DNA of 64,000 bases from Dyella flagellata (GTDB taxonomy: Bacteria; Pseudomonadota; Gammaproteobacteria; Xanthomonadales; Rhodanobacteraceae): positions 1 to 64,000 of the forward strand of contig NZ_BSOA01000048.1 in the NCBI RefSeq assembly GCF_030160275.1, read 5' to 3'. The notes under the pieces are model-generated. The model did no database searches. It saw only the letters and a program-made list of their open reading frames with translations, and was not told the DNA's origin. Below are positions 50,580 to 59,323 of this stretch, in pieces. Numbering within the stretch: position 1 is the first letter of the stretch; every line of letters begins with the position of its first letter. Made by a program: the position numbers and the translations under genes.

Positions 50580-50925
50580 TCAGCTCCCTTCCCCGCTTCC
50601 AGGGCGTAATACTCTACGACCCGGGCTGGCCGGATGACGGTCGATCCATGGCTAAATCCTGGCAAACAGGCGTATCAGTGCCAATCACTTTGCCGATCAG
50701 GCGCGCCTCATCCCGGCGCGCGATATGATGAGACACCAATCGGCTCCAGGAAGGATGACGGTGGCCGACAAAGGGGTCTCACGGCAAGTCCAGGGGTAAG
50801 CAGATGTGGGGTAAGCAGATGTCCAAGCTCATTGGTTTTTTGCAAAAAATAGTTAGCCAAGCCCCATGGAGGGGTGCGAAGGACGCGCAGCATTCGTCCT
50901 CCTGCTTGCCAACCGCCTGGGCGTA
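50580..50925. other. 346-bp divergent gap with a 15-bp tandem duplication
   Basis: Between the GIY-YIG-like gene (minus) and the GGDEF gene (plus). It contains a perfect 15-bp tandem duplication at 50793-50822 and a TTTTTTGCAAAAAA inverted repeat near 50836-50849. An in-frame ATG at 50866 could extend the GGDEF gene by 20 residues. Nothing else is visible. Confidence 0.5.
50793..50822. repeat. 15-bp tandem duplication
   Basis: GGGGTAAGCAGATGT occurs twice in immediate succession (50793-50807 and 50808-50822), upstream of the TPR-GGDEF gene. A duplication of this kind can change promoter or leader spacing; no specific role is evident. Confidence 0.85.
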
Positions 50926-52761
50926 ATGCGTATTGCCGGCGGCAAGCTAGGCGGCTATCGGGCAGGAGCTTTCCTGCTGTTCGCCATGCTCGCCGGTGCA
51001 GCGGTCTCAGCCGAACCCGTGCCGGCAGAAAATGTCGCCCAACTGCTGGATGACACGGAAAGCGTAAAGACCGCCGATTACGCCAGCTTCATACGGCAGC
51101 TGCATGAACTGGAGAACCGCACGTCGGAACTGTCCGAATCACAGACCTGGCGCCTGCGCTACCTGGAAGGCTGGCAAGCGGCCTACATCGGACAGAACGA
51201 CAAGGCCAAGCCGCTGCTGGAAGCGGTCATAAAACAAGGCCCGGATAGCGGCCTCAGGATCAAGGCGACTTCCGTCCTGATCAATCTCCTGGGTGTCGAA
51301 CATCATTACAAGGAAGCCTTCGAATATCTCGACCATGCCTTGGAAAATCTCCCGCAGCTCAATGATGCCGAGGCGCGCGCCCATATCCTGGGGGAAGCAT
51401 CGCAACTGCTGACCGAGGCAGGTCAATACGATCTCGCCGCGGCATACGCCAAGCAAATCATCGCGAGCTATCCCAGCGGCAGGTATAACTGTCTGGGACA
51501 CTTGTACGAGCTGGACGCAGCCGTTCTCGGCGGCAAGGCCTCCCTGCCCGACGAGGTATTCCAGGATGCGCTCGATCGCTGCCTGAGCATCCACGAAATC
51601 CTGCCGGCCGATACCATCCGGCGCGACATGGCGATCCAGGCCTTGCAGCAAAACAAGCTTGACAAGGCCTTGTCCGTGCTGGAAGGGCACTACGAAGAAG
51701 TCAAGCAGATCAGCTATTCGCAGCTCACCGCGGAATACGAGGTGCTTTTGGCGCAAGCCTACTGGAACAAGGGCAACGCCGCGCTCGCGCAGAAGTATGC
51801 GTCGGCCACCGTGGATATCGCCTCGAAAAGCGATTTTATCGATCCGCTGGTCAAGGCCTATCAACTGCTTTATCAAATTGAACGACAGTCCGGCAATTTA
51901 CGCGATGCGCTTGCTTATCACGAAAAATACGTAGCCGCCGACAAAGGACATCTCGACGACATCCGCGAAAAGGCCCTCGCCTACCAGGTCGTCAAGCAAC
52001 AGGTGGAAACGAAAAAAATCGAGCTGGAGGAACTGAACCGGCAAAACCAGATCCTTGAGCTGCAACAGGCGCTGGACCACAAAGCCGTCGTAACCAGCCG
52101 TCTTTACATCACCCTGCTGCTAACCGTGCTGGCGTCGATCGCATTCTGGCTGTATCGCCTCAAGCGCTCGCAACTGCGCTTCATGCGTCTGGCGCGCCGC
52201 GACGGCTTGACCGGCATCTTCAATCGCCAGCATTTCGTCGAAGAGGCGCAACAGACGCTGCGTTACGGGGCCAAGTCTCTGCGTGGCGCCTGCCTGGTAC
52301 TGATCGACCTGGACCACTTCAAGGACGTCAACGACACGCATGGCCACGTTGTGGGCGATAGCGTGTTGAGGCAATCGGTGGCGATCTGCCAGCAGCATCT
52401 GCACTCCTCAGACGTGTTCGGCCGCATCGGCGGCGAGGAATTCGGCATCCTGCTGCCGGAATGCACCATCATCCAGGGGCTTGAACGCGCCGAACAGATA
52501 CGCCTGGCGTTTCAGGCAACGGCCAGCGACGAGCCAGGCAGTGTCGCGCTTACCGCCAGCTTTGGCGTCGCCTCCACCGCGCACTACGGCTATGACTTGC
52601 GGCGGCTGCTGCTTGCCGCCGATAGCGCGCTCTATCGCGCCAAGCGCGACGGCCGCAATCGCGTGGTCATCAGCATGGACGAACAAACGCCCCGAGCCGC
52701 CGCCAGCGCCGATGGCAGCAAACCCACCGACGCGCATCCGTACGCGAACTCCCCCGAATAA
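50926..52761 (+). CDS. TPR-sensor diguanylate cyclase (GGDEF)
   Basis: The 611-residue protein has a signal peptide (about 1-32), a periplasmic helical repeat sensor (about 35-400, TPR-like), a short coiled-coil (VVKQQVETKKIELEELNRQNQILELQQAL), one membrane helix (about 405-425: LYITLLLTVLASIAFWLYRL) and a C-terminal GGDEF domain. The active site is intact, GRIGGEEFGILLPE. The RxxD inhibitory motif is replaced (HSSD), so product inhibition should be weak. It synthesises c-di-GMP in response to a periplasmic signal. Start uncertain: ATG 50926 gives the best signal sequence, 50866 would add 20 residues. Confidence 0.9.
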   Translation: MRIAGGKLGGYRAGAFLLFAMLAGAAVSAEPVPAENVAQLLDDTESVKTADYASFIRQLHELENRTSELSESQTWRLRYLEGWQAAYIGQNDKAKPLLEAVIKQGPDSGLRIKATSVLINLLGVEHHYKEAFEYLDHALENLPQLNDAEARAHILGEASQLLTEAGQYDLAAAYAKQIIASYPSGRYNCLGHLYELDAAVLGGKASLPDEVFQDALDRCLSIHEILPADTIRRDMAIQALQQNKLDKALSVLEGHYEEVKQISYSQLTAEYEVLLAQAYWNKGNAALAQKYASATVDIASKSDFIDPLVKAYQLLYQIERQSGNLRDALAYHEKYVAADKGHLDDIREKALAYQVVKQQVETKKIELEELNRQNQILELQQALDHKAVVTSRLYITLLLTVLASIAFWLYRLKRSQLRFMRLARRDGLTGIFNRQHFVEEAQQTLRYGAKSLRGACLVLIDLDHFKDVNDTHGHVVGDSVLRQSVAICQQHLHSSDVFGRIGGEEFGILLPECTIIQGLERAEQIRLAFQATASDEPGSVALTASFGVASTAHYGYDLRRLLLAADSALYRAKRDGRNRVVISMDEQTPRAAASADGSKPTDAHPYANSPE

Positions 52762-52799
52762 CCCATTGTCTGCGCCTGATCTTCCTGGCCCAGACAAAG

Positions 52800-52829
52800 A
52801 CGAACCGGCCCAACGGCCGGTTCGTTTTC
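52800..52829 (+). terminator. intrinsic terminator after the GGDEF gene
   Basis: An 11-bp stem ACGAACCGGCC / GGCCGGTTCGT (loop CAAC) followed by TTT on the plus strand. It lies 39 bp past the GGDEF stop and 24 bp before the convergent sedolisin stop. Confidence 0.85.
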
Positions 52830-52852
52830 CACGTACACACCTTCACAGGCTA

Positions 52853-54466
52853 TTACAGGTGGCTTGCCACATTGCCGACCACGAGGCTGCCGAAGCCGGT
52901 GGTGTAGTCCCAGCCTGCCGCAGCGGTTTCGCCGTTATTGTTCCCCGACGTCACATCATGGAAATCGGTCGCATAATGGGAAGCGGCATCCGAGTAGAGC
53001 AGCGGAGCGGCAAAACCCGGATTGCTGCCCTTGGCCTGGATGATCAGCGCCCACGCGCCGACGAACAGTGGCGACGCCAGGCTGGTACCGCCGATCTGCT
53101 GGGTGGCCCCATCCACGATCACCTGCGAGCCCGTATTCGGACTGGCGTCAAAAGCGATATCAGGCACGCCACGAAACTGTGAGCTGCCGTTTTGCCCCAC
53201 GCCCTGCTGCCAGCTTGGAATGGACTCGATGGTGCTCGGGCTGCCACCGGTAGCGCCTTGATTCGCACTGAGGTCGTTCCAGACCGTTTCGTCGCTCCAA
53301 GTGGTCGTGTTGTTGGTGTACAGCGTCGTTCCACCCACCGCGACCACGTAGGGCGAACTGGCCGGATAACTTGGCGTGATCCCGCCGGTGCCGCATTCGT
53401 CGGCACCCGAATCACCGGAAGATACCGAGAAGGTCTGTCCCTGCGCTTGCGCCTGCTGGAAGATCTGATCATCCGTCGAGGTGGGCGCGTTGGTTTCGCA
53501 TTCGCCCAGGGACACGTTGATCACCGGGACGGCATTGGCGGAAACCACCGCGTTGTAATCGGTGGTGAGGTCCGAATCGCTCAAGGAAGCCGCGTCATAC
53601 AATACCAGCTGCTGCACGCCACCAGTCATGCCGACGATGTCCTGCGTATCCAGGTCCCATTCGCCGTCGCCACTGGTATCGCTGCTGCCGCTGCCGACCA
53701 CCTGCACGTTGACGCTCGCCAGACCGTTGTTGCTGGTGAACTGCTGCAGATCGTTCTGCACGTTGGCCATGCTGCCTTCGGTGATCACACCCACGGAAAC
53801 CGAGCTTGCCGCAGCAAGGCCGCTCGCGCCGTAAATGGCGTTGTAGTCAGTGGGATTGTGCGCCACGGCCGTGCCGCTGGCGTCCGCGTGTATCGCGTTC
53901 GGATTCAGGCGCTTGGCGAACGTATGGGCAATATGCACATCTTGCATGCCCAGCACTTCCAGCACCGTCCCTTTCAGCGACGAGGGAATTTTTACGTCGC
54001 TGGTATTGGCGTAGGCATCGCGGCCGTCATGCGTATGCACATGCACGAACGTCGTATTGAAAGCAGCCTGCGCAGTGTCGGCGCGGCCATAAGCCTCCAC
54101 CAGCAAACGGTTGGGTGCGATCGTGACCTTGCTGAAACCCGACCGGGTCAGGTAATCGGCCACCGCCTTGGCCTGGTTTGCGGTCGGCGCGTATCGCTGC
54201 TTGAATTGTTCAGGCGTCAGCGGCTTGTGGCCCGGCTTGGCCAGATACGCATCCAACTGCGCCTTGTTGCGCAACTTCAACGACACCACGACATGCATCG
54301 GGTGCGAGAACGCCAGCGGACCGACGACGGCATCCCCTTTATGCAACATCGTTGCCTGCTTGACGCTCACCATCGCATCCAGATGGTCCTGCGCGGCGGC
54401 AAACACCGATGTAGCGCTGGCCAGACTCAAAGCAATAACCAGCGACTTGATACGAACACTTGCCAT
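52853..54466 (-). CDS. secreted S53 sedolisin-type serine-carboxyl peptidase
   Basis: The 537-residue precursor has a signal peptide (1-24), a pro-kumamolisin activation domain (about 45-195, containing HPMHVVVSLKLRNKAQLDAYL and LTPEQFKQRYAPT) and the catalytic domain. The active-site residues appear in order: Glu/Asp in GEWDLDTQDIVG, Asp in SVSSGDSGADECG, and Ser in QIGGTSLASPLFVGAWA. The calcium-site tail ATDFHDVTSGNN...GWDYTTGFGS closes it. It digests protein outside the cell at acid pH. GGGAG lies before ATG 54466; a 7-bp hairpin (54506-54524) sits in the 5' leader. Confidence 0.94.
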   Translation of the reverse strand: MASVRIKSLVIALSLASATSVFAAAQDHLDAMVSVKQATMLHKGDAVVGPLAFSHPMHVVVSLKLRNKAQLDAYLAKPGHKPLTPEQFKQRYAPTANQAKAVADYLTRSGFSKVTIAPNRLLVEAYGRADTAQAAFNTTFVHVHTHDGRDAYANTSDVKIPSSLKGTVLEVLGMQDVHIAHTFAKRLNPNAIHADASGTAVAHNPTDYNAIYGASGLAAASSVSVGVITEGSMANVQNDLQQFTSNNGLASVNVQVVGSGSSDTSGDGEWDLDTQDIVGMTGGVQQLVLYDAASLSDSDLTTDYNAVVSANAVPVINVSLGECETNAPTSTDDQIFQQAQAQGQTFSVSSGDSGADECGTGGITPSYPASSPYVVAVGGTTLYTNNTTTWSDETVWNDLSANQGATGGSPSTIESIPSWQQGVGQNGSSQFRGVPDIAFDASPNTGSQVIVDGATQQIGGTSLASPLFVGAWALIIQAKGSNPGFAAPLLYSDAASHYATDFHDVTSGNNNGETAAAGWDYTTGFGSLVVGNVASHL

Positions 54467-55062
54467 GTTTATCTCCCACGAAAGTTAAGGACGAACGAAC
54501 CCGCTGGGGTTGGCCTGCAACCCCATGACTTATCGCATCGATTACGCGACTCCCCGAGCCTCGGCGAACTGCTGCGCTTCCTGCGCTCCCCATGAGAGCA
54601 GTGCCGACGGAACGCTCAGGCGGCACGCACGGTGTGTCGATGCCGCCGAGGAAATCGTTCGCTCACTCCGTGTGGCGAACTGCCGGACATTAGGTGGGCC
54701 AATCCATACGCGTCAATCGGACGCTTGCCTGTTCGAAGGCTTCGAATTAGCCGGGATTCATCAGTGTGTAGGCGAGCATCGATGCATCCCCTGCTCGCTC
54801 GGGAGGATTAGGGCTCACGCCTTCATCACGCATTTCATCGCGGCGGAAAGCCCATCGACAGCAAAGCTCGCGATGGCGCATGGCCCTGTCTGTTTGAAAC
54901 ATTCAAGCAGCGTGAACAAGCTTGCTTGCGCGGCATTTTCCGGTCGCGTTGCATGCATGCCGAATCAAGCACACTTGCTCATCGACAGCTCCGCGCAAGC
55001 AGCGTCTTCACATAGGCAGGTATGCCGAAGCGAGCCATACGACTGTCTTTAAGGGACAGCCG
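54467..55062. other. 596-bp gap with no convincing gene
   Basis: Between the sedolisin start and the SPFH stop. It holds a 5'-leader hairpin GGGGTTG/CAACCCC (54506-54524). A long plus-strand frame covers 54510-55052, but its product is Cys/His-rich, low in hydrophobic core residues, without a ribosome-binding site, and looks like random open frame. I see no RNA gene or REP unit. Confidence 0.5.
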
Positions 55063-55983
55063 CTATTTGCCGGCGTCCTGTCCCTTGCTCAAGTCGATCA
55101 TTGGAATCGAACCGGCGCCCACCACCTGGGGCAGAATGCCGTTCCAATGCTGCAAGCCGTAGAAGCGGCTGTATTCGGGATTGCTCTTAAGTGCTTGACC
55201 CACGGTTTCGATAGCCTTGGCCTGGGCCTGCGACTGCAGCACGGTGGCCTGCGCTTCACCAGTGGCGCGCTCCACTGCCGCGGTGGCCTCGGCGTGGGCG
55301 GTCACCGTTTTCTGTTCGCCCTCGTAGCGTTTCTGCGCCACCGTATTTTCCGCCTGCACGGCCAGGTTCTTGGCGCGCACGGCTTCTTCGATCGACTGAT
55401 CGAAGATCGGCGAATAGTGGATGCCGACCAGCTGCACGTCGACCACATTCACGTTGAAAAGGCTTTGCAAGGCGTCACTGATGTCCCTACGCATCTGCGC
55501 CGTGATCTGCGCACGCTGGTCGGAAATGGTGAGCGTGTTGTAGCGCGCGAAAGCCGCCAACGCACGATCGCGCACCACCGGCAGAATAGTGGTTTCGATG
55601 TCCACCGAGCCGGCGCGCCCGATGTGATAAAGCAGGTTCATCACGGCGGAGCTGGGTATCTGGTAGATCAGGCTGACGTCGATGGTGACTTTCTGGTTGT
55701 CGTTGGTGTAGACGTCCAGGCCGTTGAGCGTGTAGACCGAACGGCTAGTCTGCAAGCGATCCACCGTTTCGAAGAACGGCACCTTGAAATGCACGCCGGT
55801 CTTGAGCGGGGTGGAAGTCATCGGCGTGCCGCCCATCCAGCGCGTCCCCGCCTCTTCGCTTGGCGACACCACGAAGACGCTGTTGAACAGCAGGAAGGCG
55901 ATGACGATGGCCACCAGCACGCCGCCGCCGAAACGAAAACTGCCAAACGGCGAGCGCGGATCCTTGGGTGGCAAGCTGAGCAT
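55063..55983 (-). CDS. SPFH/Band 7 (prohibitin-like) membrane protein
   Basis: The 306-residue product has one N-terminal membrane helix (about 18-40) and an SPFH domain: VVSPSEEAGTRWMGGTPMTSTPLKTGVHFKVPFFETVDRLQTSRSVY, followed by QKVTIDVSLIYQIPSSAVMNLLYHIG. A long helix with QAENTVAQKRYEGEQKTVTAHAEATAAVERATGEAQATVLQSQAQA comes next. HflK/C and prohibitin relatives form membrane microdomains and control FtsH protease; this copy is solitary, not an hflKC pair. ATG 55983 has AAGGGG about 7 nt upstream, ahead of the longer frame at 56013. Confidence 0.88.
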   Translation of the reverse strand: MLSLPPKDPRSPFGSFRFGGGVLVAIVIAFLLFNSVFVVSPSEEAGTRWMGGTPMTSTPLKTGVHFKVPFFETVDRLQTSRSVYTLNGLDVYTNDNQKVTIDVSLIYQIPSSAVMNLLYHIGRAGSVDIETTILPVVRDRALAAFARYNTLTISDQRAQITAQMRRDISDALQSLFNVNVVDVQLVGIHYSPIFDQSIEEAVRAKNLAVQAENTVAQKRYEGEQKTVTAHAEATAAVERATGEAQATVLQSQAQAKAIETVGQALKSNPEYSRFYGLQHWNGILPQVVGAGSIPMIDLSKGQDAGK

Positions 55984-56154
55984 GGACGGTCCCCTTCCTG
56001 ATGGTGGCGGCATCTTGCCGCAACGCCGTTACGTTTGCCACGTCGGCGCCGTCTTTGCGAAGAATTTACGCGCTCCGCGGGCGCTTCATATAGCTCCTTT
56101 ACCGGCGCCGGCACGAACATGCGCCATCCACGAAACGCACGCAGGTTCGTCGCC

Positions 56155-56571
56155 GTGACCATTATGATCGTACAAGGCCCCCACGCCCAGGCATCCTCGC
56201 TCAGCCGCGAGCTGCTGGGTCAGCTAAAGCAATTGGCGCTGGCCGCGGGGCGTACGGTTGAAGTGTGCACTTGCGTGGGTTTGCGCGAATTCGTCGCTCG
56301 CGTACGCACGGCCCGGCCGCATAGCACGGAATTCATGGTGCTCGCACCCGGCACACTCGCCCAACAGTCCCGGCTGCACCCGGAAGCAGGGCTTGGCGAT
56401 GCGCTGGGCGCGCTGGGCATGCCGTACGTCGAGGTCCAGGACGGCGAATCCTTGCCGGAACAGGCGAACTCCTTTGAGCACGGGCCGCTGGCCACCGTGG
56501 TCGTCAACGGTGACGCACGCACCAGCTATAGCATTGCGTTAGGCATTGCACTGAAACGTCTAGCCGCCTGA
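56155..56571 (+). CDS. AroQ-like (type II dehydroquinase fold) protein, probably non-catalytic
   Basis: The 138-residue product resembles type II 3-dehydroquinate dehydratase in length and secondary-structure order: IMIVQGPH where AroQ has LNGPN, a helix RELLGQLKQLALAAGRTVEVCTC, EFMVLAPGTLAQQSRLHPEAGLGDALGALGMPYVEVQDGE, and a closing ATVVVNGDARTSYSIALGIALKRL. The hallmark catalytic residues (the NLNLLG Tyr/Arg loop, the NPGAxTH strand and the VHLSN Ser) are missing. It is therefore likely a structural paralogue, not the shikimate enzyme. The start is uncertain: GTG 56155 is favoured; ATG 56164 and ATG 56119 are alternatives. Confidence 0.5.
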   Translation: MTIMIVQGPHAQASSLSRELLGQLKQLALAAGRTVEVCTCVGLREFVARVRTARPHSTEFMVLAPGTLAQQSRLHPEAGLGDALGALGMPYVEVQDGESLPEQANSFEHGPLATVVVNGDARTSYSIALGIALKRLAA

Positions 56572-56607
56572 TCCCTTCGCGCGGGAAAGCATGCCAGACT
56601 GACACGC

Positions 56608-57117
56608 ATGCTGATCCGGCCCGCCAAACCTGAAGACGCGTTGAGCGTGGCGAGTGTGCACGTGCGCGCGTGGCAGGTGGGCTATCGCCATTTGCTGCCC
56701 GACGCCTATCTTGCGCAGCTTCGTCCGGAACAGCGAGCATCGCGCTACGACTTTGCCAATACGGATGCGCAGCGTCCCAAGACTCTGGTGGCGATCGAAG
56801 ACGGAGCCGTTTGCGGCTTCGCCACCACCGCGCCATCGCGTGATGCCGATGTTGGCGGCCACGGCGAGCTGTGCGCCCTGTATGTGGACCCCGACTGCTG
56901 GCGGCGAGGCATTGGCTGCGCCCTGCTGTCCGCCGCCCGCCTGCGCCTGGCCGAACAGGGCTATGACCACGCCATGCTCTGGTTGCTGGCCGGTAACCTT
57001 CGTGCCGATCAGCTCTATCGCGCAGACGGCTGGGCCCCCGATGGAGCGAGCCGCAGCGAGCGCATTTGGGGCATCGAAGTGGACGAAATCCGCTACCGCC
57101 GATCACTGCTGGCTTGA
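56608..57117 (+). CDS. GNAT family N-acetyltransferase
   Basis: The 169-residue product is a standard GNAT: MLIRPAKPEDALSVASVHVRAWQVGYRHLLPDAYLAQL at the start, ELCALYVDPDCWRRGIGCALLSAARLRLAEQGY (acetyl-CoA pyrophosphate loop RRGIG, about 100-115), then LWLLAGNLRADQLYRADGW. The AWQVGYRHLLPD pattern resembles RimI/phosphinothricin-type relatives. The substrate is unknown. It begins 36 bp past the AroQ-like stop and may be co-transcribed. Confidence 0.9.
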   Translation: MLIRPAKPEDALSVASVHVRAWQVGYRHLLPDAYLAQLRPEQRASRYDFANTDAQRPKTLVAIEDGAVCGFATTAPSRDADVGGHGELCALYVDPDCWRRGIGCALLSAARLRLAEQGYDHAMLWLLAGNLRADQLYRADGWAPDGASRSERIWGIEVDEIRYRRSLLA

Positions 57118-57172
57118 GCGGCACGCCCGGCTGTACCCATTGCGTCAGGTGACGCGGGGAGTCACAGGGCAA

Positions 57173-57188
57173 TGTGATTTGCGTCACA
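57173..57188. promoter_or_regulatory. perfect CRP/Clp consensus site
   Basis: TGTGA-TTTGCG-TCACA, with flanking AA and TA, matches the full ten-base CRP consensus. It lies 218 bp before the Mrr-like start and 55 bp past the GNAT stop. In Lysobacterales this motif is bound by Clp, a CRP relative that responds to c-di-GMP in Xanthomonas. The target gene is not certain because of the distance. Confidence 0.6.
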
Positions 57189-57405
57189 TATCGGCCCTAG
57201 CCCCCGATCCGCCCGTTACCTTCGTTGCTAAAGCAAAACAAGCACTTAGTGTCACTATCGCCAGGCTCTTTGAATTCAGAGGGTCAGCCTGGAGCAAGCC
57301 AGCCAAGCTCATCCATTGGCGCGCTTCCTGCTTAACGTGACTGACCGCTTCCGCGAGTCAGCCAGCAAGCCATACAAAGAAAAAGCAGACGCTCGGGAGG
57401 GGGCG

Positions 57406-58080
57406 GTGGGAAGGCGCAAACACGACGGCATCGAAGTGGTTTCCAAACTGCCCTGGCAGGCCGGCATCGTCCTCGGCGTGGCCGGCTATGCCGCGATGCG
57501 CTACGGCCTGGCCTGGTGCATGACTATGTTCGGTGGCCCGGTCGGCCAGGCACTGGGAAACTCGCTCGCCGATGGTGCCTACGCTCCAGCTGCCTGGCTG
57601 CTGCTGATCGCCTGCTGGCTTGCCGCCCTGATCTCCTATCTCGACGGCCGGCGCCGCCATCATCTGCTCGCCTCGCAATCGGGTCTGCGCAGCTTGAGTG
57701 CGATGGACTGGCGCGAATTTGAAATGCTGGTAGGGGAAGCCTTTCGTCGCCAGGGCTACAAAGTGCGCGAAATCGGGCTCGGCGGCGCGGACGGCGGCGT
57801 TGATCTGATTCTGCACAAGGACAGTGCGACCATCCTCGTGCAATGCAAGCAATGGCGCACCAAGCTGGTCGATGTACGGGTGGTGCGGGAAATGTACGGA
57901 CTGCTTATGCATCATCGCGCCGACGCGGTAAAGATCGTGGCCATTGGCCACTACACCGATGACGCGCAACGCTTCGTGCACGGCAAACCCATCGAACTGA
58001 TCGCCGGCGATGCCTTGCTTGCGATGGTGCGCGAATGCCGGGTGACCGCGCGGCCACCCAAGCCCGTTAAAGCCGCCTAG
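57406..58080 (+). CDS. membrane-anchored Mrr-like restriction endonuclease-fold protein (copy 2, intact QxK)
   Basis: The 224-residue product has the same length and design as the protein at 26946: two membrane helices (about residues 17-40 and 64-82), then an Mrr_cat domain: MDWREFEMLVGEAFRRQGYKVREIGLGGADGGVDLILHKDSATILVQCKQWRTKLVDVRVVREMYGLL. The PD-(D/E)xK core is complete here (Asp in GGVDLIL and Gln-x-Lys in VQCKQW). Mrr-like proteins cut modified DNA; the two-helix anchor is common to a subgroup. GTG 57406 has GGGAGG at 6 nt. A CRP-like site lies 218 bp upstream. It is not linked to a methylase. Confidence 0.88.
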   Translation: MGRRKHDGIEVVSKLPWQAGIVLGVAGYAAMRYGLAWCMTMFGGPVGQALGNSLADGAYAPAAWLLLIACWLAALISYLDGRRRHHLLASQSGLRSLSAMDWREFEMLVGEAFRRQGYKVREIGLGGADGGVDLILHKDSATILVQCKQWRTKLVDVRVVREMYGLLMHHRADAVKIVAIGHYTDDAQRFVHGKPIELIAGDALLAMVRECRVTARPPKPVKAA

Positions 58081-58140
58081 CTTGTAGGCTGGGCTCGCAG
58101 AAAAACCGAGCCATTACGAAGCTTCTTACGATGAATGATG

Positions 58141-59073
58141 TCATTCGGGTGTAAGCAAGGCTATCTCTTTGCTTTTTGCAAAAGGATTTTTGCTTACACC
58201 AACATGACGACTGCTTGAGCCGCCCAAGGTATCCCGCAAGCGTTCGCGCAAAACCCGCAAATCGCTCTGCCGCATGTCATCGCGCACTTCGCTGGGCGAC
58301 ATGCCAAGCACCAACCGGAATGCGTCGGTCATATGGCTATGACTGTTGAAACCCATGTCGCAAGCGAGTGCGGCTAGATCGCGCTCGCCGTCGCCCAGAC
58401 GCCCCAGCGCAGATCCCAAACGCTGCTGCATGCGAAACTGACGTAGCGATTGCCCGGTGCAGGCACGGAAGATCCGGCATAGATGAAACGGTGAGCAGCC
58501 CGCCACCTTCGCCAATTCATCCACACCGAGATTTTCCTCGGCGCGGCCGACAATCGCCGCTTCCACACGCGCCACCTGACGCAGCACCTTGATGTCATCC
58601 GCCGCCGGCGCGCGCGACTCATGCGACTCAATCAGATAGCCCAGCGTATCCAGCAAAACTTCTTCTGCGTCGTCGGCATCACCGCCGCGTAGCAAGCCGC
58701 GCAGCACTTCCACATGCGTTTTCTGGAAACGCAGATCGTGGCCGAATGCACGGCAAGGCTGGCCTGGGTCGGTGCGCACGCCGAGCATGTCCAGCATCTC
58801 GTCACTGATCAGCACGTCAGTGCAGCAATTGCAGCTTTCGGCATCCGGGTGGCTGGCGTGGTATTCGACGCCCTTCGCCACCAACACCGCTTGCCCCGGC
58901 CTGGCAAACCAGCTACGGCTACCGGCGTGCAGCATGAACGAGCCGCGCCGGGTAAAGATGAAGCGCGCAGGCTCGCCGCCGATGACCGTGCCGCAATCCA
59001 CCCGCGGACGCTGGCAAACGTGACTGACCACTTTGAAATGCGGCGAGCGCAGCACTGTCTGCATGATCGACAT
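58141..59073 (-). CDS. AraC family transcriptional regulator with cupin-like sensor domain
   Basis: The 310-residue product has an N-terminal AraC-binding-type cupin domain (about 10-110: FKVVSHVCQRPRVDCGTVIGGEPARFIFTRRGSFMLHAGSRSWFARPGQAVLVAKGVEYHASHPDAESCNCCTDVLISDE). The helix-turn-helix pair comes later (about 185-285: LGVDELAKVAGCSPFHLCRIFRACTGQSLRQFRMQQRLGSALG...LAALACDMGFNSHSHMTDAFRLVLGMSPSEVR). The NCCTD segment holds adjacent cysteines that could sense redox or metal. ATG 59073 was chosen; a longer frame reaches 59160. It is divergent from the secreted protein at 59324. Confidence 0.9.
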   Translation of the reverse strand: MSIMQTVLRSPHFKVVSHVCQRPRVDCGTVIGGEPARFIFTRRGSFMLHAGSRSWFARPGQAVLVAKGVEYHASHPDAESCNCCTDVLISDEMLDMLGVRTDPGQPCRAFGHDLRFQKTHVEVLRGLLRGGDADDAEEVLLDTLGYLIESHESRAPAADDIKVLRQVARVEAAIVGRAEENLGVDELAKVAGCSPFHLCRIFRACTGQSLRQFRMQQRLGSALGRLGDGERDLAALACDMGFNSHSHMTDAFRLVLGMSPSEVRDDMRQSDLRVLRERLRDTLGGSSSRHVGVSKNPFAKSKEIALLTPE

Positions 59074-59323
59074 AGGCGTGCCTTGAGCCAATCCTTCCCC
59101 GGTGCCGCGCCGATCATACGCCTTTGGCGCCAACGCAAAGTGTTCTTCCGCGTGAAGCAAGTTTGTGGAAGCCGTTCACGGCGATTTATGGCAGGCACAC
59201 ACTGTGCCGCACAGGCACGTTTCTGGAAGCGCATCGCATCGGCCTGCGCAAAGCTCAAGCCTCCCCAACAGGCTCCGGCCTCCCCCACTCGCTGTATAGC
59301 AACCACACCCGCTGGAGAGATCT

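Noticed and set aside
54510-55052. 180-codon open frame in the gap between sedolisin and the SPFH gene
   Set aside because: No ribosome-binding site, Cys/His/Ser-rich composition, no domain, and no codon bias like the neighbours.
57225-57236. TTGC-TAAA-GCAA palindrome resembling the core of the MarR-GNAT operator
   Set aside because: Only a 4-bp arm on each side; such short matches are expected by chance, and the flanks differ.
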